From Halorientalis salina (GTDB taxonomy: Archaea; Halobacteriota; Halobacteria; Halobacteriales; Haloarculaceae): 64,000 nt of DNA. The stretch spans positions 248,001-312,000 of the forward strand of contig NZ_SOSC01000003.1 of the NCBI RefSeq assembly GCF_005049285.1. The letters are read 5' to 3'. A program made the position numbers and the translations under genes. Below are positions 54,168 through 62,378 of this stretch, piece by piece; within the stretch, counting starts at the first letter, position 1, and every line of letters starts with the position of its first letter. The notes under the pieces were generated by a model. The model was given only the letters and a program-made list of their open reading frames with translations, did no database searches and was not told the origin of the DNA.

Positions 54168-55373
54168 ATGGCGAACGCGAGTCACCGTCAGGCCGTGGCG
54201 ATGCCCGAGGCCCTCTCGACGCGAGCGGCGCGGCTCGAACCGTTCGACTGGTACCGGGAGATGCGCGCCGAAACACCGGTCCGATACGACGACGACCGAC
54301 GGGTCTGGGACGTCTTCCGCTACGACGACGTCAGGCGGGTCCTCGCCGATTCGGAGACGTTCGCCGCGGACCCGTCCCGAACCGACGGCATCGGGTTCAC
54401 CGACGGGGCGCGACCGCAGTCGCTCCGGGGGAGCGACCCGCCGCGTTCGGCGTTGATACAGAGTCTCGACGGTGATCGGTTCCAGTCCGACACCGTCGAT
54501 GCGCTCGCGCCACACGTTCGCGGGATCGCCGACGAGTTACTCGACGACGCCACCGACGGCGGGCGACTCGACGTGGTGGGGGACCTGGCCGCGCCGCTTT
54601 CGGCCGTCGTCGTCGCGGAGTTGCTGGGCGTCCCGACCGACGACCGCGACCGGTTCGAGCAGTGGTCTGCGGCCCTGGTCACGGACGCGGGCACGGGAGC
54701 GACCGCGGAGCGCCCGCACGGGACGATCCGCGAGGTCCGGGCGTACGTCGCGGACCGCCTCGAACAGCGGCGGGCCATCCCCCGAGACGACCTCCTCACG
54801 CACGTCGCGACGACGGGTCCCGACGGGCACCGCCCGAGCGAAGGCGACGTACTGAACGACTGTCTCGACTTGCTCGGAACAGCGACCGCCACGACCACCG
54901 CCCTCGTCGGGAACGCCGTCCGCTCGTTGGACGAACAGCCCACCCGCTACGAGGAAGTCGCCGGCGACCGCGACGCGCTCGCGGCAACGATCGAGGAGGT
55001 CCTGCGCTACCGGTCGCCGGTCCAGGCGCTGCCCCGCGTCGCGACGACCGATACCGAACTCCGGGGCCACGCCATCGAGGCCGGCGACCCGGTCGTCGCC
55101 TGGCTCGGGTCGGCCAACCGCGACGAGGCGCAGTTCGACGACCCAGACGCGTTCCGCCCGGACCGTCGACCGACCGGACACGTCGCGTTCGGGCACGACA
55201 GCCACTGTGGCCCGGACGGATCACTGACGCGGCTCCAGGCCCGTGTCGCACTGGGTCGGTTGCTCGCCCGACTCGACGGGATCGAGGTGGTCGACGAGCC
55301 GCTCGAACCGATGCCGAGCGCGTTCTACTGCGGCGTCGAGCGGTTACCGATCCGGTTCGACGCGGCGGACTGA
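54168..55373 (+). CDS. Cytochrome P450-family protein with altered heme-binding loop
   Basis: The 401-residue protein of bacterial-type P450 length has the K-helix ExxR in IEEVLRYRSPVQA (near residue 277), a PERF-like segment DAFRPDRRPTGHVAFG and an L-helix LQARVALGRLL. The cysteine loop is F341-G-H-D-S-H-C347-G, whereas the consensus is FGxGxHxCxG. The loop is one residue shorter between His and Cys, and the central Gly is Asp. The I-helix acid before Thr appears replaced by Ala (GTATATTTAL). The fold seems intact, but normal oxygenase chemistry is doubtful. It may be a divergent P450 with a non-monooxygenase role. It is divergent from engB and 72 bp upstream of the DUF389 gene. Confidence 0.82.
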   Translation: MANASHRQAVAMPEALSTRAARLEPFDWYREMRAETPVRYDDDRRVWDVFRYDDVRRVLADSETFAADPSRTDGIGFTDGARPQSLRGSDPPRSALIQSLDGDRFQSDTVDALAPHVRGIADELLDDATDGGRLDVVGDLAAPLSAVVVAELLGVPTDDRDRFEQWSAALVTDAGTGATAERPHGTIREVRAYVADRLEQRRAIPRDDLLTHVATTGPDGHRPSEGDVLNDCLDLLGTATATTTALVGNAVRSLDEQPTRYEEVAGDRDALAATIEEVLRYRSPVQALPRVATTDTELRGHAIEAGDPVVAWLGSANRDEAQFDDPDAFRPDRRPTGHVAFGHDSHCGPDGSLTRLQARVALGRLLARLDGIEVVDEPLEPMPSAFYCGVERLPIRFDAAD

Positions 55374-55445
55374 CGGCTCCGGGCGTCGGGCCGGCCGGCT
55401 CCGCGTTTCCCGACGTTATTTGCCCCCGCCCCACGAGAGGCGACT

Positions 55446-56744
55446 GTGCGGCTCGTTCAGGTCACTATTCCCACAGGCAAACGCGACGCGATTCTCGGTG
55501 CGCTCGACGACGAGGGCGTCGACTACGTCGTCACCGACGAGACCAGTGGCCGAGAGTACACCGCGGTCGTCTACGCACCGTTACCGACGCAGGCGGTCGA
55601 GCCCGTCCTCGAACAGCTCCGGGAGGTGGGCATCGACGACGAGGCCTACACGGTCGTGATGGAGGCCAGCACGGTCGTCTCCCGTCAGTTCGAGGAACTC
55701 GAAGAGCGCTACGCCGAGGAGGAAGACGAGGACCGTATCGCTCGCCAGGAGCTGAAGGCGCGGGCCCGTGACCTGGCCCCCTCGATTCGGATCTACGTCG
55801 CGATGACGGTCATCAGCGCCATCATCGCGACGGCTGGCCTGCTGCTGGACTCGCCGGCCGTCGTCGTCGGCTCGATGGTCATCGCACCGCTCATCGGCCC
55901 GGCGATGGCCGCCAGCGTGGGGACCGTCATCGACGAACAGGACCTCTTCGTCCGGGGAGTGAAACTCCAGGTGCTCGGGATGAGCATGGCCGTCGTGAGC
56001 GCAGCCGTGTTCGCGATTGTCATCCGCTACACCCACCTGGTCCCGCCGGGGATCGACGTCACGGCCGTCCCGGAGATCCAGGAACGGCTGGCCCCCGATT
56101 TCCTCTCGCTGGCCATCGCCTTCGGGGCCGGCATCGCCGGCGCGCTGTCGCTGTCGGCGGGCGTCTCCTCGGCCATCGTCGGGGTGATGATCGCCGTCGC
56201 GCTCATTCCGCCGGCCGCAACCGTCGGCATCGGCATCGCCTGGGGGCTGCCGATGGTGAGCCTCGGCTCGGGCATCCTCGCGCTGGTCAACGGCCTCTCC
56301 ATCAACGTCGCCGCGATCGCCGTCCTCTGGTACAACGGCTACCGGCCGGAGCGGTGGTTCCGCTTCGACGAGGCCCGCAGCGCGATGCTCAAACGCGTCG
56401 CCGTCCTGCTGGTGGCCATCGGCGTCCTCTCGGTGTTCCTCGGCGGCGTCACCTACACCACCTACCAGAACGCCGTGACCGAGGAGGACATCCGAACCGA
56501 CATCGAGACCGTCGTCGGAAGCGAGGAGTACGAATCGGTGACGCTGCTGTCGACGGACGTCGAGTTCTCGGAGGGCGTGGTGTTGCAACAGCCCGAGGCC
56601 GTCATCGTCACTGTCGGCGTCCCACCTGATATCGACGAGCGAGCGAGCGGCCTCGCGAACAGAATCGACGACCGCATCGAGCGCACGACCGGGTACGACA
56701 TCGACGTGCAGGTTCGATACGTCACGACCGAGCGCGCGACCTGA
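55446..56744 (+). CDS. DUF389 family membrane protein (TIGR00341)
   Basis: A 432-residue protein: an N-terminal domain of about 110 residues starting VRLVQVTIPTGKRDAILGAL is followed by helices at about 118-330 containing the DUF389 core VGSMVIAPLIGPAMAASVG and SLSAGVSSAIVGVMIAVALIPPAATVG, and another soluble domain at the end. DUF389 proteins are uncharacterised, but the repeated G/P-rich helices suggest a transporter-like membrane protein. GTG 55446 is the start. The stop is 2 bp before the converging NOG1 gene's stop. Confidence 0.88.
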   Translation: MRLVQVTIPTGKRDAILGALDDEGVDYVVTDETSGREYTAVVYAPLPTQAVEPVLEQLREVGIDDEAYTVVMEASTVVSRQFEELEERYAEEEDEDRIARQELKARARDLAPSIRIYVAMTVISAIIATAGLLLDSPAVVVGSMVIAPLIGPAMAASVGTVIDEQDLFVRGVKLQVLGMSMAVVSAAVFAIVIRYTHLVPPGIDVTAVPEIQERLAPDFLSLAIAFGAGIAGALSLSAGVSSAIVGVMIAVALIPPAATVGIGIAWGLPMVSLGSGILALVNGLSINVAAIAVLWYNGYRPERWFRFDEARSAMLKRVAVLLVAIGVLSVFLGGVTYTTYQNAVTEEDIRTDIETVVGSEEYESVTLLSTDVEFSEGVVLQQPEAVIVTVGVPPDIDERASGLANRIDDRIERTTGYDIDVQVRYVTTERAT

Positions 56745-56746
56745 GT

Positions 56747-57712
56747 TTAGTTCTCGTCGAAGGGCAGTTCCGGCTCGTACCCGACCGCGTCGACGGCCGC
56801 ATCCAGCACGGTATCGACGTTCTCGCCTTCGGTGACGCTCATGTAGTAGTCGGCCTCGACGTCCCGCGAGCGGTCGCTCTTGTTACAGACGGTCAGGACC
56901 GGCGCGTCCTCGAACTGCTCGACCAGCGCGTCCCGGAGCTGCAACTGGACCTCGATGGGGTAGCCACACTCCCCGCTGGCGTCGAGGAAGACCAGCACCG
57001 CGTCGGCGAGGTGTTCGACCGCGCTGACGGCCTGGGACTCGATCTCGTTTCGATCCTCCGGCGGGCGGTCGAGCAGCCCGGGCGTGTCCACCAGCTGATA
57101 GCGGATGTGGTCGCGCTCGATGTGGCCCACGCGGATCTCCGTGGTGGTGAACGGGTAGGAGGCCGTCTCGTTGCGCGCGTTCGTCACGCGATTGACGAAG
57201 GAGGACTTCCCGACGTTGGGGTAGCCCGCGACGACGATGGTCGGCTCGTCGGGGCGGATATCCGGCAGGTCCCGCAGCGCGTTGCGGGCCTCGTTGACCG
57301 CCAGCAGGTCGTCCTCGACCTCCTCGACGATGTCGGCGACCCTGGCGAACGCCTGTTTGCGCAGTTTCTTGGCCCCCTCGGCGTCGACGTTCCGGAAGCG
57401 GGTCTGGTACTCGTCGCGGATCGAGTCGGCCTTGCGACTGGCCCACATCAGCTCCGAGAGGTGCTGGCGGAGGTCGTCGACCCCGACGATGGCGTCGATG
57501 AGTTCGTAATAAAAGGGGTCGAGATCGTCGATGTCCGGCCAGGCGGTGACGACGTTCTCGAGGTTGTCCGAGACGATGTTCGACGCCGTCTGGAGCATCG
57601 ACTGCTGGGCCTCGTAGCCGGATTTCGCCCGGCCCGCGCGTGCTGCCCGGGAGAAGGCCTTGTCGATCAACTCCTCCGACGTGGGCGTCGTCGGGAGGTC
57701 CTCGAGAATCAT
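56747..57712 (-). CDS. NOG1-family GTP-binding protein
   Basis: A 321-residue OBG-like GTPase: the helical N-terminal domain (residues about 1-155) is followed by P-loop GYPNVGKSSF, G2/G3 region SYPFTTTEIRVGHIE and DTPGLLDRPPEDRN, and G4 NKSDRSRD. Nog1 acts in large ribosomal subunit assembly in eukaryotes; archaeal forms lack the long C-terminal extension and are assumed to work on the ribosome. A CTTTTATGG box about 27 bp before the ATG suggests a leaderless mRNA. Confidence 0.92.
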   Translation of the reverse strand: MILEDLPTTPTSEELIDKAFSRAARAGRAKSGYEAQQSMLQTASNIVSDNLENVVTAWPDIDDLDPFYYELIDAIVGVDDLRQHLSELMWASRKADSIRDEYQTRFRNVDAEGAKKLRKQAFARVADIVEEVEDDLLAVNEARNALRDLPDIRPDEPTIVVAGYPNVGKSSFVNRVTNARNETASYPFTTTEIRVGHIERDHIRYQLVDTPGLLDRPPEDRNEIESQAVSAVEHLADAVLVFLDASGECGYPIEVQLQLRDALVEQFEDAPVLTVCNKSDRSRDVEADYYMSVTEGENVDTVLDAAVDAVGYEPELPFDEN

Positions 57713-57862
57713 TTGCTATGCGTAACAGATACGGCCATAAAAGGGCGTCCGTTCGAACCGGGTCTGTGACGGGACCCCGCACGTGAGTCGCCCATATCAC
57801 ACGACCATCCAGCAGCGACGCCGACACCGTTGCTTTTCTCTCCGGACGCCCAACCGGGAGGC

Positions 57863-58225
57863 ATGACAAACTGGCGCGCCGTCGGTATCGGCTTCCTCGT
57901 CAGCATCGTCGCCGGCCTCTTCGCGTTCGCCCTTCCCGTGATCGGCCACATCGGTGCGGGACTGATCGGCGGCTTCGCCGCGGGCTACGTCGCCGGCGGC
58001 GGCATCGGGAGCGGCACCTGGCACGGACTGCTGGCGGGTGCTATCGGCGGCATCGTCCTCGCCGCCCTGTTCGGCCTCGGCGCGGGATTCGTCGGGAGCA
58101 TCGCCGCCGGCCCGGTCGGGGGCTTCCTCGGCGCGAGCGTGTTCGTCGTCGGTGCCGTCATCGCGCTCGTCCTGGCGATCGACAGCGCCATCGGCGGCGC
58201 GGTCGGCGGGTTGCTGGCCCGATGA
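57863..58225 (+). CDS. DUF5518-like glycine-rich membrane protein
   Basis: A 120-residue, very hydrophobic protein with three or four Gly/Ala-rich helices (residues about 7-30, 33-55, 60-85, 90-112). DUF5518 proteins are common in haloarchaea, with no known function; their Gly/Ala-rich helices suggest small oligomeric membrane proteins. ATG 57863 (MTNWRAVGIGFLVS) is preferred over an in-frame ATG eleven codons upstream. Confidence 0.78.
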   Translation: MTNWRAVGIGFLVSIVAGLFAFALPVIGHIGAGLIGGFAAGYVAGGGIGSGTWHGLLAGAIGGIVLAALFGLGAGFVGSIAAGPVGGFLGASVFVVGAVIALVLAIDSAIGGAVGGLLAR

Positions 58226-58316
58226 TTTTTCATAAATATCGACCAGTATTGTGTATTGTGTAACCTATATAGACCAGTCCACAACATTCATAACACATGC
58301 AGGGCAACAAGTGACC

Positions 58317-58490
58317 ATGAGCCAGGAAGCTCGATCGGTCGATGGACGGGTGAGGGAGCGCCGGGACATCGTCTCAGTAGTCGACGAAAGCGAGGCAGGT
58401 CGTGACTACGTCATCGCGGACATCAGCCGAGACGGCTCCTGGCTGTCGGTGGCAGAGCGGGAAACCGTCTCGTTGAACGCCCACCGCTAG
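58317..58490 (+). CDS. 57-residue acidic haloarchaeal protein
   Basis: A soluble 57-residue protein: MSQEARSVDGRVRERRDIVS, then VVDESEAGRDYVIADISRDG and SWLSVAERETVSLNAHR. A decayed copy of its last third lies upstream of hisE (59202-59354). A TATATAG box near 58265 suggests a 25-nt leader. Its stop overlaps the stop of a converging hisE fragment by 2 bp, exactly as the decayed copy overlaps hisE. Function unknown. Confidence 0.65.
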   Translation: MSQEARSVDGRVRERRDIVSVVDESEAGRDYVIADISRDGSWLSVAERETVSLNAHR

Positions 58491-58585
58491 AAGCGCCGCT
58501 CGCGCAGTTCTTCGAGATCTACGTCTTCCATCGACAGCACGACGAGCATGGATATCTCGTCGCGGTCGTCCGCAACGCCGTGGGC
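58487..58585 (-). pseudogene. Decayed fragment of hisE (C-terminal third)
   Basis: The minus strand reads AHGVADDRDEISMLVVLSME followed by DVDLEELRERRF and a stop. HisE at 59351 ends DDDRDEIAHEAADIVYHMLV, LLSMKDMDVEALRTELRDRR. The DDRDEI block and the MLV-LSM-D-D-E-LR pattern match, with a short internal deletion in the fragment. At DNA level GATATCTCGTCGCGGTCGTC-like and CATCGACAGCA(c/a)GACGAGCAT blocks agree almost completely. The rest of the gene has been replaced by other sequence. Confidence 0.7.
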
Positions 58586-58590
58586 ACTGA

Positions 58591-59175
58591 TTATTCAGTC
58601 CCGGTGTTCGCGGCGACGATGCCGCCGATAGCACCGAAGACGGCGGGGAAGACGACACCCGCCAGCAGAATCGCCGGCAGGAGTTCGGGTTCCCCGCTGA
58701 AGCTGGCACCGAACCCTTCCGTCGAGACGCGGAACAGCACCGCGCCGATGGCCGAGAGCACCAGATACGGCGGGACGACGAGCGCGCCGACGACCGCGCC
58801 GTTTGCCGTCTCGGAGACACCTTGCGACCGGCCGATAGCTAACCCGGAACCGACCAGTAGCGCCACCGGGACGAGGTACAGAAGCGGCGAGAACCCGTCA
58901 CCGCCGATGTACGATACCGTACTCGACCCACCGAATCCGAGAAAATCGCCCGAAACGACGATTTCGACGAAGTGGCTGTTGAAAAACACCCATCCGGCGA
59001 AGTCGATGACGCTACCAGCGTCACCGGTATTGTTGGATATCTCGCCCAGTCTGGAGTCCTCGAGACGCACGAGGACGACGAGGGCCGTGAGTACGTAGCC
59101 GGCTATCCACGCGGCAGCGCCGGCGATGGCACCCTCTACGAGCGGAAGGTCGTCGGAGTCGATTGTCGGGGACAC
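58591..59175 (-). CDS. Uncharacterised membrane protein, four or five helices
   Basis: The 194-residue protein has hydrophobic segments at about residues 14-36, 90-110, 118-140 and 168-188, plus an extracytoplasmic stretch (about 42-85) rich in Gly, Ser and Asp. GTG 59175 is the start. A TTTTTTATAACG box lies 20-30 bp before it on the minus strand, which predicts a leaderless transcript. The gene sits between the two halves of an apparent duplication and may have arrived with it. Function unknown. Confidence 0.65.
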   Translation of the reverse strand: MSPTIDSDDLPLVEGAIAGAAAWIAGYVLTALVVLVRLEDSRLGEISNNTGDAGSVIDFAGWVFFNSHFVEIVVSGDFLGFGGSSTVSYIGGDGFSPLLYLVPVALLVGSGLAIGRSQGVSETANGAVVGALVVPPYLVLSAIGAVLFRVSTEGFGASFSGEPELLPAILLAGVVFPAVFGAIGGIVAANTGTE

Positions 59176-59194
59176 GGCCAGAGGAACAGCTTCC

Positions 59195-59206
59195 GTTATA
59201 AAAAAC
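59195..59206. promoter_or_regulatory. TATA-rich box shared by diverging transcripts
   Basis: GTTATAAAAAAC reads as a TATA box in both directions. On the minus strand it lies about 26 bp before the GTG at 59175. On the plus strand it precedes the remnant of the small gene by the same distance, perhaps the relic of its former promoter. Confidence 0.5.
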
Positions 59207-59354
59207 GTTCGGTCGATGGGTCGATACCGACGACACAGGACGGCGGCTCGACGTACACCCGGTAGGCGACGTCTGGCTGTCGATCGTCGAGTCGGAGGCG
59301 GGCGCGTTGAACGCCCCCGAGCGAACCGACGAGTGCAAAAACAGCAGCAGTTAG
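59202..59354 (+). pseudogene. Decayed copy of the 57-residue gene, start lost
   Basis: This plus-strand frame has no start codon. It reads VDTDDTGRRLDVHPVGDVWL followed by SIVESEAGALNAPE. The intact gene at 58317 reads VDESEAGRDYVIADISRDGS and WLSVAERETVSLNA at the same positions. The stop (TAG 59352-59354) overlaps the hisE stop, as in the intact pair. The lack of a start and a two-residue gap suggest it is no longer expressed as a protein. Confidence 0.6.
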
Positions 59355-59650
59355 CGGCGGTCGCGCAGTTCCGTGCGGAGGGCTTCGACGTCCATGTCCT
59401 TCATCGACAGCAAGACGAGCATGTGGTAGACGATGTCGGCGGCCTCGTGGGCGATCTCGTCGCGGTCGTCGTCCTTGGCAGCGAGCAGGAGTTCGGTCGA
59501 CTCCTCGCCGAGTTTCTCCAGCACCGCGTTCTCGCCTTTCTCGTGGGTGAACAGCGAAGCAGTGTAGGAATCCTCGGGCAGGTTCTCCTTGCGGTCCTCG
59601 ATGACGGCGAACAGGTCGTCGAGGACGGCGTCGGTGTCGTCCATGTCCAT
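59351..59650 (-). CDS. hisE: Phosphoribosyl-ATP diphosphatase
   Basis: A 99-residue all-alpha NTP-pyrophosphohydrolase of the MazG/HisE fold. ENAVLEKLGEESTELLLAAK carries the EExxE metal-binding motif and DDDRDEIAHEAADIVYHMLV the downstream metal-binding ExxD part. It cleaves PR-ATP to PR-AMP in histidine biosynthesis. It is separate from hisI here. No other his gene is in the window. The stop overlaps the stop of the decayed gene on the other strand. Confidence 0.92.
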   Translation of the reverse strand: MDMDDTDAVLDDLFAVIEDRKENLPEDSYTASLFTHEKGENAVLEKLGEESTELLLAAKDDDRDEIAHEAADIVYHMLVLLSMKDMDVEALRTELRDRR

Positions 59651-59741
59651 CCCTGCACACTACTGGGCCATGACTTCTTCGCAGGAGCGTCGTGAGCCGG
59701 GGTTCATAGGGCGACTACACCAGCATCCGCGCGAGCAGGGA

Positions 59742-59895
59742 GGGACCGGAGGTCCCTCTTGCAGCCGGACGTAGTCCGGCGACGAAGCCGAGCGCGGTTC
59801 ACGCGCCCGGAGGGCGCGCCTTTTTTGGTCCAGATTTTTTACCGGGGTTTGAGGGTCGCGGTGCGACCCGAGGACCTCGGTAAAAAAGGTGGTTA
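59742..59895 (-). terminator. Stop-linked T-tract and four-hairpin array after the DUF151 gene
   Basis: Reading leftwards from the DUF151 stop: TAACCACCTTTTTTACCG, whose outer arm pairs with CGGTAAAAAA (59835-59844 with 59878-59887) around a perfect GGGTCGC/GCGACCC hairpin (59853-59869). Then come GCGCCC/GGGCGC (59803-59817, next to a T6 run at 59821), CCGGAC/GTCCGG (59765-59779) and GGGACC/GGTCCC (59742-59756). The layout mirrors that after the aconitase at 33809. The gap 59651-59741 to the hisE start holds nothing else I can name. Confidence 0.6.
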
Positions 59896-60339
59896 GACCT
59901 CCATCACTTCGCGGATGTCCTCGAGATCGTCGAACTCGTCGGGATCGCGCCGGCCGTCCTCGAAGACGTGGTCGGCGACTTCGATGGGGGCGTTGGTCCG
60001 GGCCGCAAGCGCCAGCGAGTCGCTGGGGCGGGCGTCGACGACGACGCCGTCCCGGGGCGTCGCGAGGTGGACGTCCGCGAGGTAGGTGCCGTCCTCGATA
60101 TCGCGGACGACGACGCGCTCGACGCGGCCGCCGAGTTCCTCGACGATGTCCAGCGTGAGGTCGTGGGTCAGCGGGCGGCCGATGTCCTCGGCGTCCAGCC
60201 CGCGGGCGATGCTGGCGGCCTCGTCGAAGCCGATGAAGATGGGGAGGAAGTCGGGTTCGTCGTCGGGTGCCAGCAGCACGACCGGGACGGGGCCGGTCGG
60301 CGTGCTCGCGACTCGGACCCCCTCGATTGCGGCGTCCAT
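59893..60339 (-). CDS. DUF151 / bifunctional nuclease-family protein
   Basis: A 148-residue BFN-type protein: VRVASTPTGPVPVVLLAPDD, then FLPIFIGFDEAASIARGLDAE, LTHDLTLDIVEELGGRVERV and ADVHLATPRDGVVVDARPSDSLALAARTNAPIEV. Plant homologues have nuclease activity; the prokaryotic role is unsettled. The in-frame ATG at 60339 (MDAAIEGVRV) is the conserved start. The stop codon begins the T-tract and hairpin array. It lies just downstream of pdxT on the same strand (57 bp). Confidence 0.88.
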   Translation of the reverse strand: MDAAIEGVRVASTPTGPVPVVLLAPDDEPDFLPIFIGFDEAASIARGLDAEDIGRPLTHDLTLDIVEELGGRVERVVVRDIEDGTYLADVHLATPRDGVVVDARPSDSLALAARTNAPIEVADHVFEDGRRDPDEFDDLEDIREVMEV

Positions 60340-60396
60340 ACGGGTCCCAGGTGACGCGCCGGGAAAAAGGCACACCTCCGGGCCGCCAGCCCCGTG

Positions 60397-60987
60397 CTAC
60401 CCGTGTACCGTCTCGAAGAAGGCCAGTCCGTGGAGCCGGTGGTCGGTGGTGAGTTCCGGGTGGAAGGAGGTGCCGACGACCGGCCCCTGCCGGACCGCGA
60501 CCGGGCGGCCGTCCCACTCGGCCAGCACCTCGGCGTCGCCCACGTCCTCGATGAGGGGCGCGCGGATGAACACCGCGTGGAAGGGGTCGTCGAGGCCCGT
60601 GACGTCGAGCGGTGCCTCGAAGCTGTCCTTCTGCCGGCCGAAGGCGTTGCGCTCGACGCTGACGTCCAGCAGGCCCAGCGAGTCGACGCGCTCGTCGTTG
60701 GCGTCCGCCGAGAGTACGATGAGCCCGGCACAGGTCGCAAGCACCGGCTTCCCGTCGTCGACGTGCGCTTCGATCTCCTGGGCGATCCCCTCGCGATGGA
60801 GCAGTCGGGAGATGGTCGTCGACTCGCCGCCGGGCAACAGGAGCAGGTCGCAGTCGGGAACGATCCCGGACTGGCGGATCTCGCGGACTTCGGCGGTCTC
60901 GTCGTGAGCGAGGGCGGCCGCCCGAATCGCATCGGCGTGTTCGCTGACGTCGCCCTGGACGGCGACGACGCCTGCCGTGACAGTCAT
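60397..60987 (-). CDS. pdxT: Pyridoxal 5'-phosphate synthase glutaminase subunit
   Basis: The 196-residue class I glutaminase starts MTVTAGVVAVQGDVSEHADA. PGGESTTISRLL is the oxyanion loop, VLATCAGLIVL carries the nucleophile Cys (about residue 86) and VVGTSFHPELT the His-x-Glu of the triad. With PdxS it makes PLP from glutamine, ribose-5-phosphate and glyceraldehyde-3-phosphate. No pdxS is in the window. The second ATG (60987) is taken as start; one codon upstream is also an ATG. Confidence 0.95.
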   Translation of the reverse strand: MTVTAGVVAVQGDVSEHADAIRAAALAHDETAEVREIRQSGIVPDCDLLLLPGGESTTISRLLHREGIAQEIEAHVDDGKPVLATCAGLIVLSADANDERVDSLGLLDVSVERNAFGRQKDSFEAPLDVTGLDDPFHAVFIRAPLIEDVGDAEVLAEWDGRPVAVRQGPVVGTSFHPELTTDHRLHGLAFFETVHG

Positions 60988-61078
60988 CACTCGCCGTAGG
61001 TCGGGCAGCGAAAAAACCCCACCGTTTGCGGCCGGACAGCGGTCGCTCCCGGTCGTGAAAACGCACGACAGAACGAGC

Positions 61079-61201
61079 TCAGTCGTCGGCGGGCGTCGGT
61101 TCGGCGGCGTCGGCTTCCGCGGTCGCCTCGTCGTCGGTCTCCTGGTCGTCAGTCGGCGGCGCAGTGTACATAATGCCGCGACTGGCGCTGTAGCGTGTCA
61201 T
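61079..61201 (-). CDS. 40-residue acidic microprotein
   Basis: A short leftward frame from ATG 61201: MTRYSASRGIMYTAPPTDDQ and then an Asp/Glu/Ala-rich tail ending AEPTPADD. A TTATATTC box near 61258 and GGTGGTGAG about 15-23 bp before the ATG (possible ribosome-binding site) support expression. A longer in-frame start at 61297 would add Ile/Arg/Asn-rich residues spanning the promoter box and is unlikely. It could be a small conserved haloarchaeal protein; no function known. Confidence 0.45.
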   Translation of the reverse strand: MTRYSASRGIMYTAPPTDDQETDDEATAEADAAEPTPADD

Positions 61202-61349
61202 TACCGTACGGACCAACTCACCACCGAAAAGGCTAGTCCTAAATCGGATTAAAAGAATATAATCATTATTCGTCTCTTGATGAGAGCCGGCGTGCATCGG
61301 CGTGGCCGGGAGCCAAAGCGTTAGGTGTGCGCCGGGCTACCGTGCGAAC

Positions 61350-62378
61350 ATGGCAGAGAGACGCGACCCGGTCGAGGCCAGGACCGACGGGTCGACGGAC
61401 CTCTACGAGATCTCGGACTGGGAGGTCAGGTCGGGTTTCGATCGATTCGCCGTCTGGCTCTACGAGATGGTTGTCTCCGCGGTCAGATGGGGTGTCATCA
61501 CGCTTGCAGTACTCATCCTCATCGGCCAGTTCGCCCTGGGCGGGTTCGGCCTGCTGGCCGACCCCCGCGTCGGGGCATTCGTGTTGCTGTCGGTCGTCCC
61601 CGCGTTCGTTCTGGCGGCGTACCTCTGGTACGCGGACGTTACGGCCGCCGAACCGCTCGAAGCGTTGGTCGCGACGTTCCTGCTCGGCATCCTGTTTGCC
61701 AGCTTCGCCGGCATCCTCAACAGCCGGCTCGGCGGCATCGCGTCGGGGCTTGGGTCGGGCTTCGGTGCAGTCCCCGTCCTGGGCGTGCTTGCCCTCTATT
61801 TCCTGGTCGTCGGCCCGGTCGAGGAGGTCGTCAAACTGCTCGCAGTCCGCTTGCACGCCTACCGGGCCGAATCGTTCAACGCGGTCATCGACGGCGCGGT
61901 CTACGGCGCGGTCGCCGGCCTGGGTTTCGCCACGATCGAGAACGCCCTCTACATCACCCAGTCGGTCGAGTCGCTGGCCCAGTCGATGAACCTCATCGAG
62001 GCCGGCGCAGGCATCACGACGGTTCGAGCACTCGCCGGCCCGGGCCACGTCATCTACTCGGGCTTTGCGGGCTACTACCTCGGACTGGCGAAGTTCAATC
62101 AGGAACATGCCGGCCCCCTCGTCGTGAAGGGTGTCACCATCGCCGCGCTCATCCACGGGGCCTACAACACCTCGGCGACGGTGCTGGTCCCGGCGGTCGC
62201 GGAGGTGCTCACGGGCGTCTCGCAGTTCGCCGTCTTCTTCGGGTTCGTCGTCGTCTACGACGGCCTCTTCGGCTATCTGCTCGTCCGAAAGCTCTCGAAG
62301 TACAACAACGCCTACCGCGACGCCAGCAGTTCCGACCGGGAGGGCACGATCAGTTCCGAACGCACCGAGTTCGAGTAG
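61350..62378 (+). CDS. PrsW-family intramembrane glutamic protease-like protein
   Basis: The 342-residue membrane protein has seven to nine helices. PVEEVVKLLAVR (residues about 160-171) is the EExxK motif of the PrsW/Abi-like superfamily; GFATIENALYITQS and GPGHVIYSGFAGYYLG carry the second Glu/Asn and the His. PrsW in Bacillus cleaves an anti-sigma factor; the haloarchaeal substrate is unknown. ATG 61350 is preferred over one 16 codons upstream. The stop abuts the converging riboflavin synthase stop. Confidence 0.88.
   Translation: MAERRDPVEARTDGSTDLYEISDWEVRSGFDRFAVWLYEMVVSAVRWGVITLAVLILIGQFALGGFGLLADPRVGAFVLLSVVPAFVLAAYLWYADVTAAEPLEALVATFLLGILFASFAGILNSRLGGIASGLGSGFGAVPVLGVLALYFLVVGPVEEVVKLLAVRLHAYRAESFNAVIDGAVYGAVAGLGFATIENALYITQSVESLAQSMNLIEAGAGITTVRALAGPGHVIYSGFAGYYLGLAKFNQEHAGPLVVKGVTIAALIHGAYNTSATVLVPAVAEVLTGVSQFAVFFGFVVVYDGLFGYLLVRKLSKYNNAYRDASSSDREGTISSERTEFE

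Noticed and set aside
59126-59695. 189-codon plus-strand frame across the hisE region
   Set aside because: It is opposite hisE and in a different frame from the decayed small gene. Its Arg-rich start comes from the mirror of GC-rich DNA.
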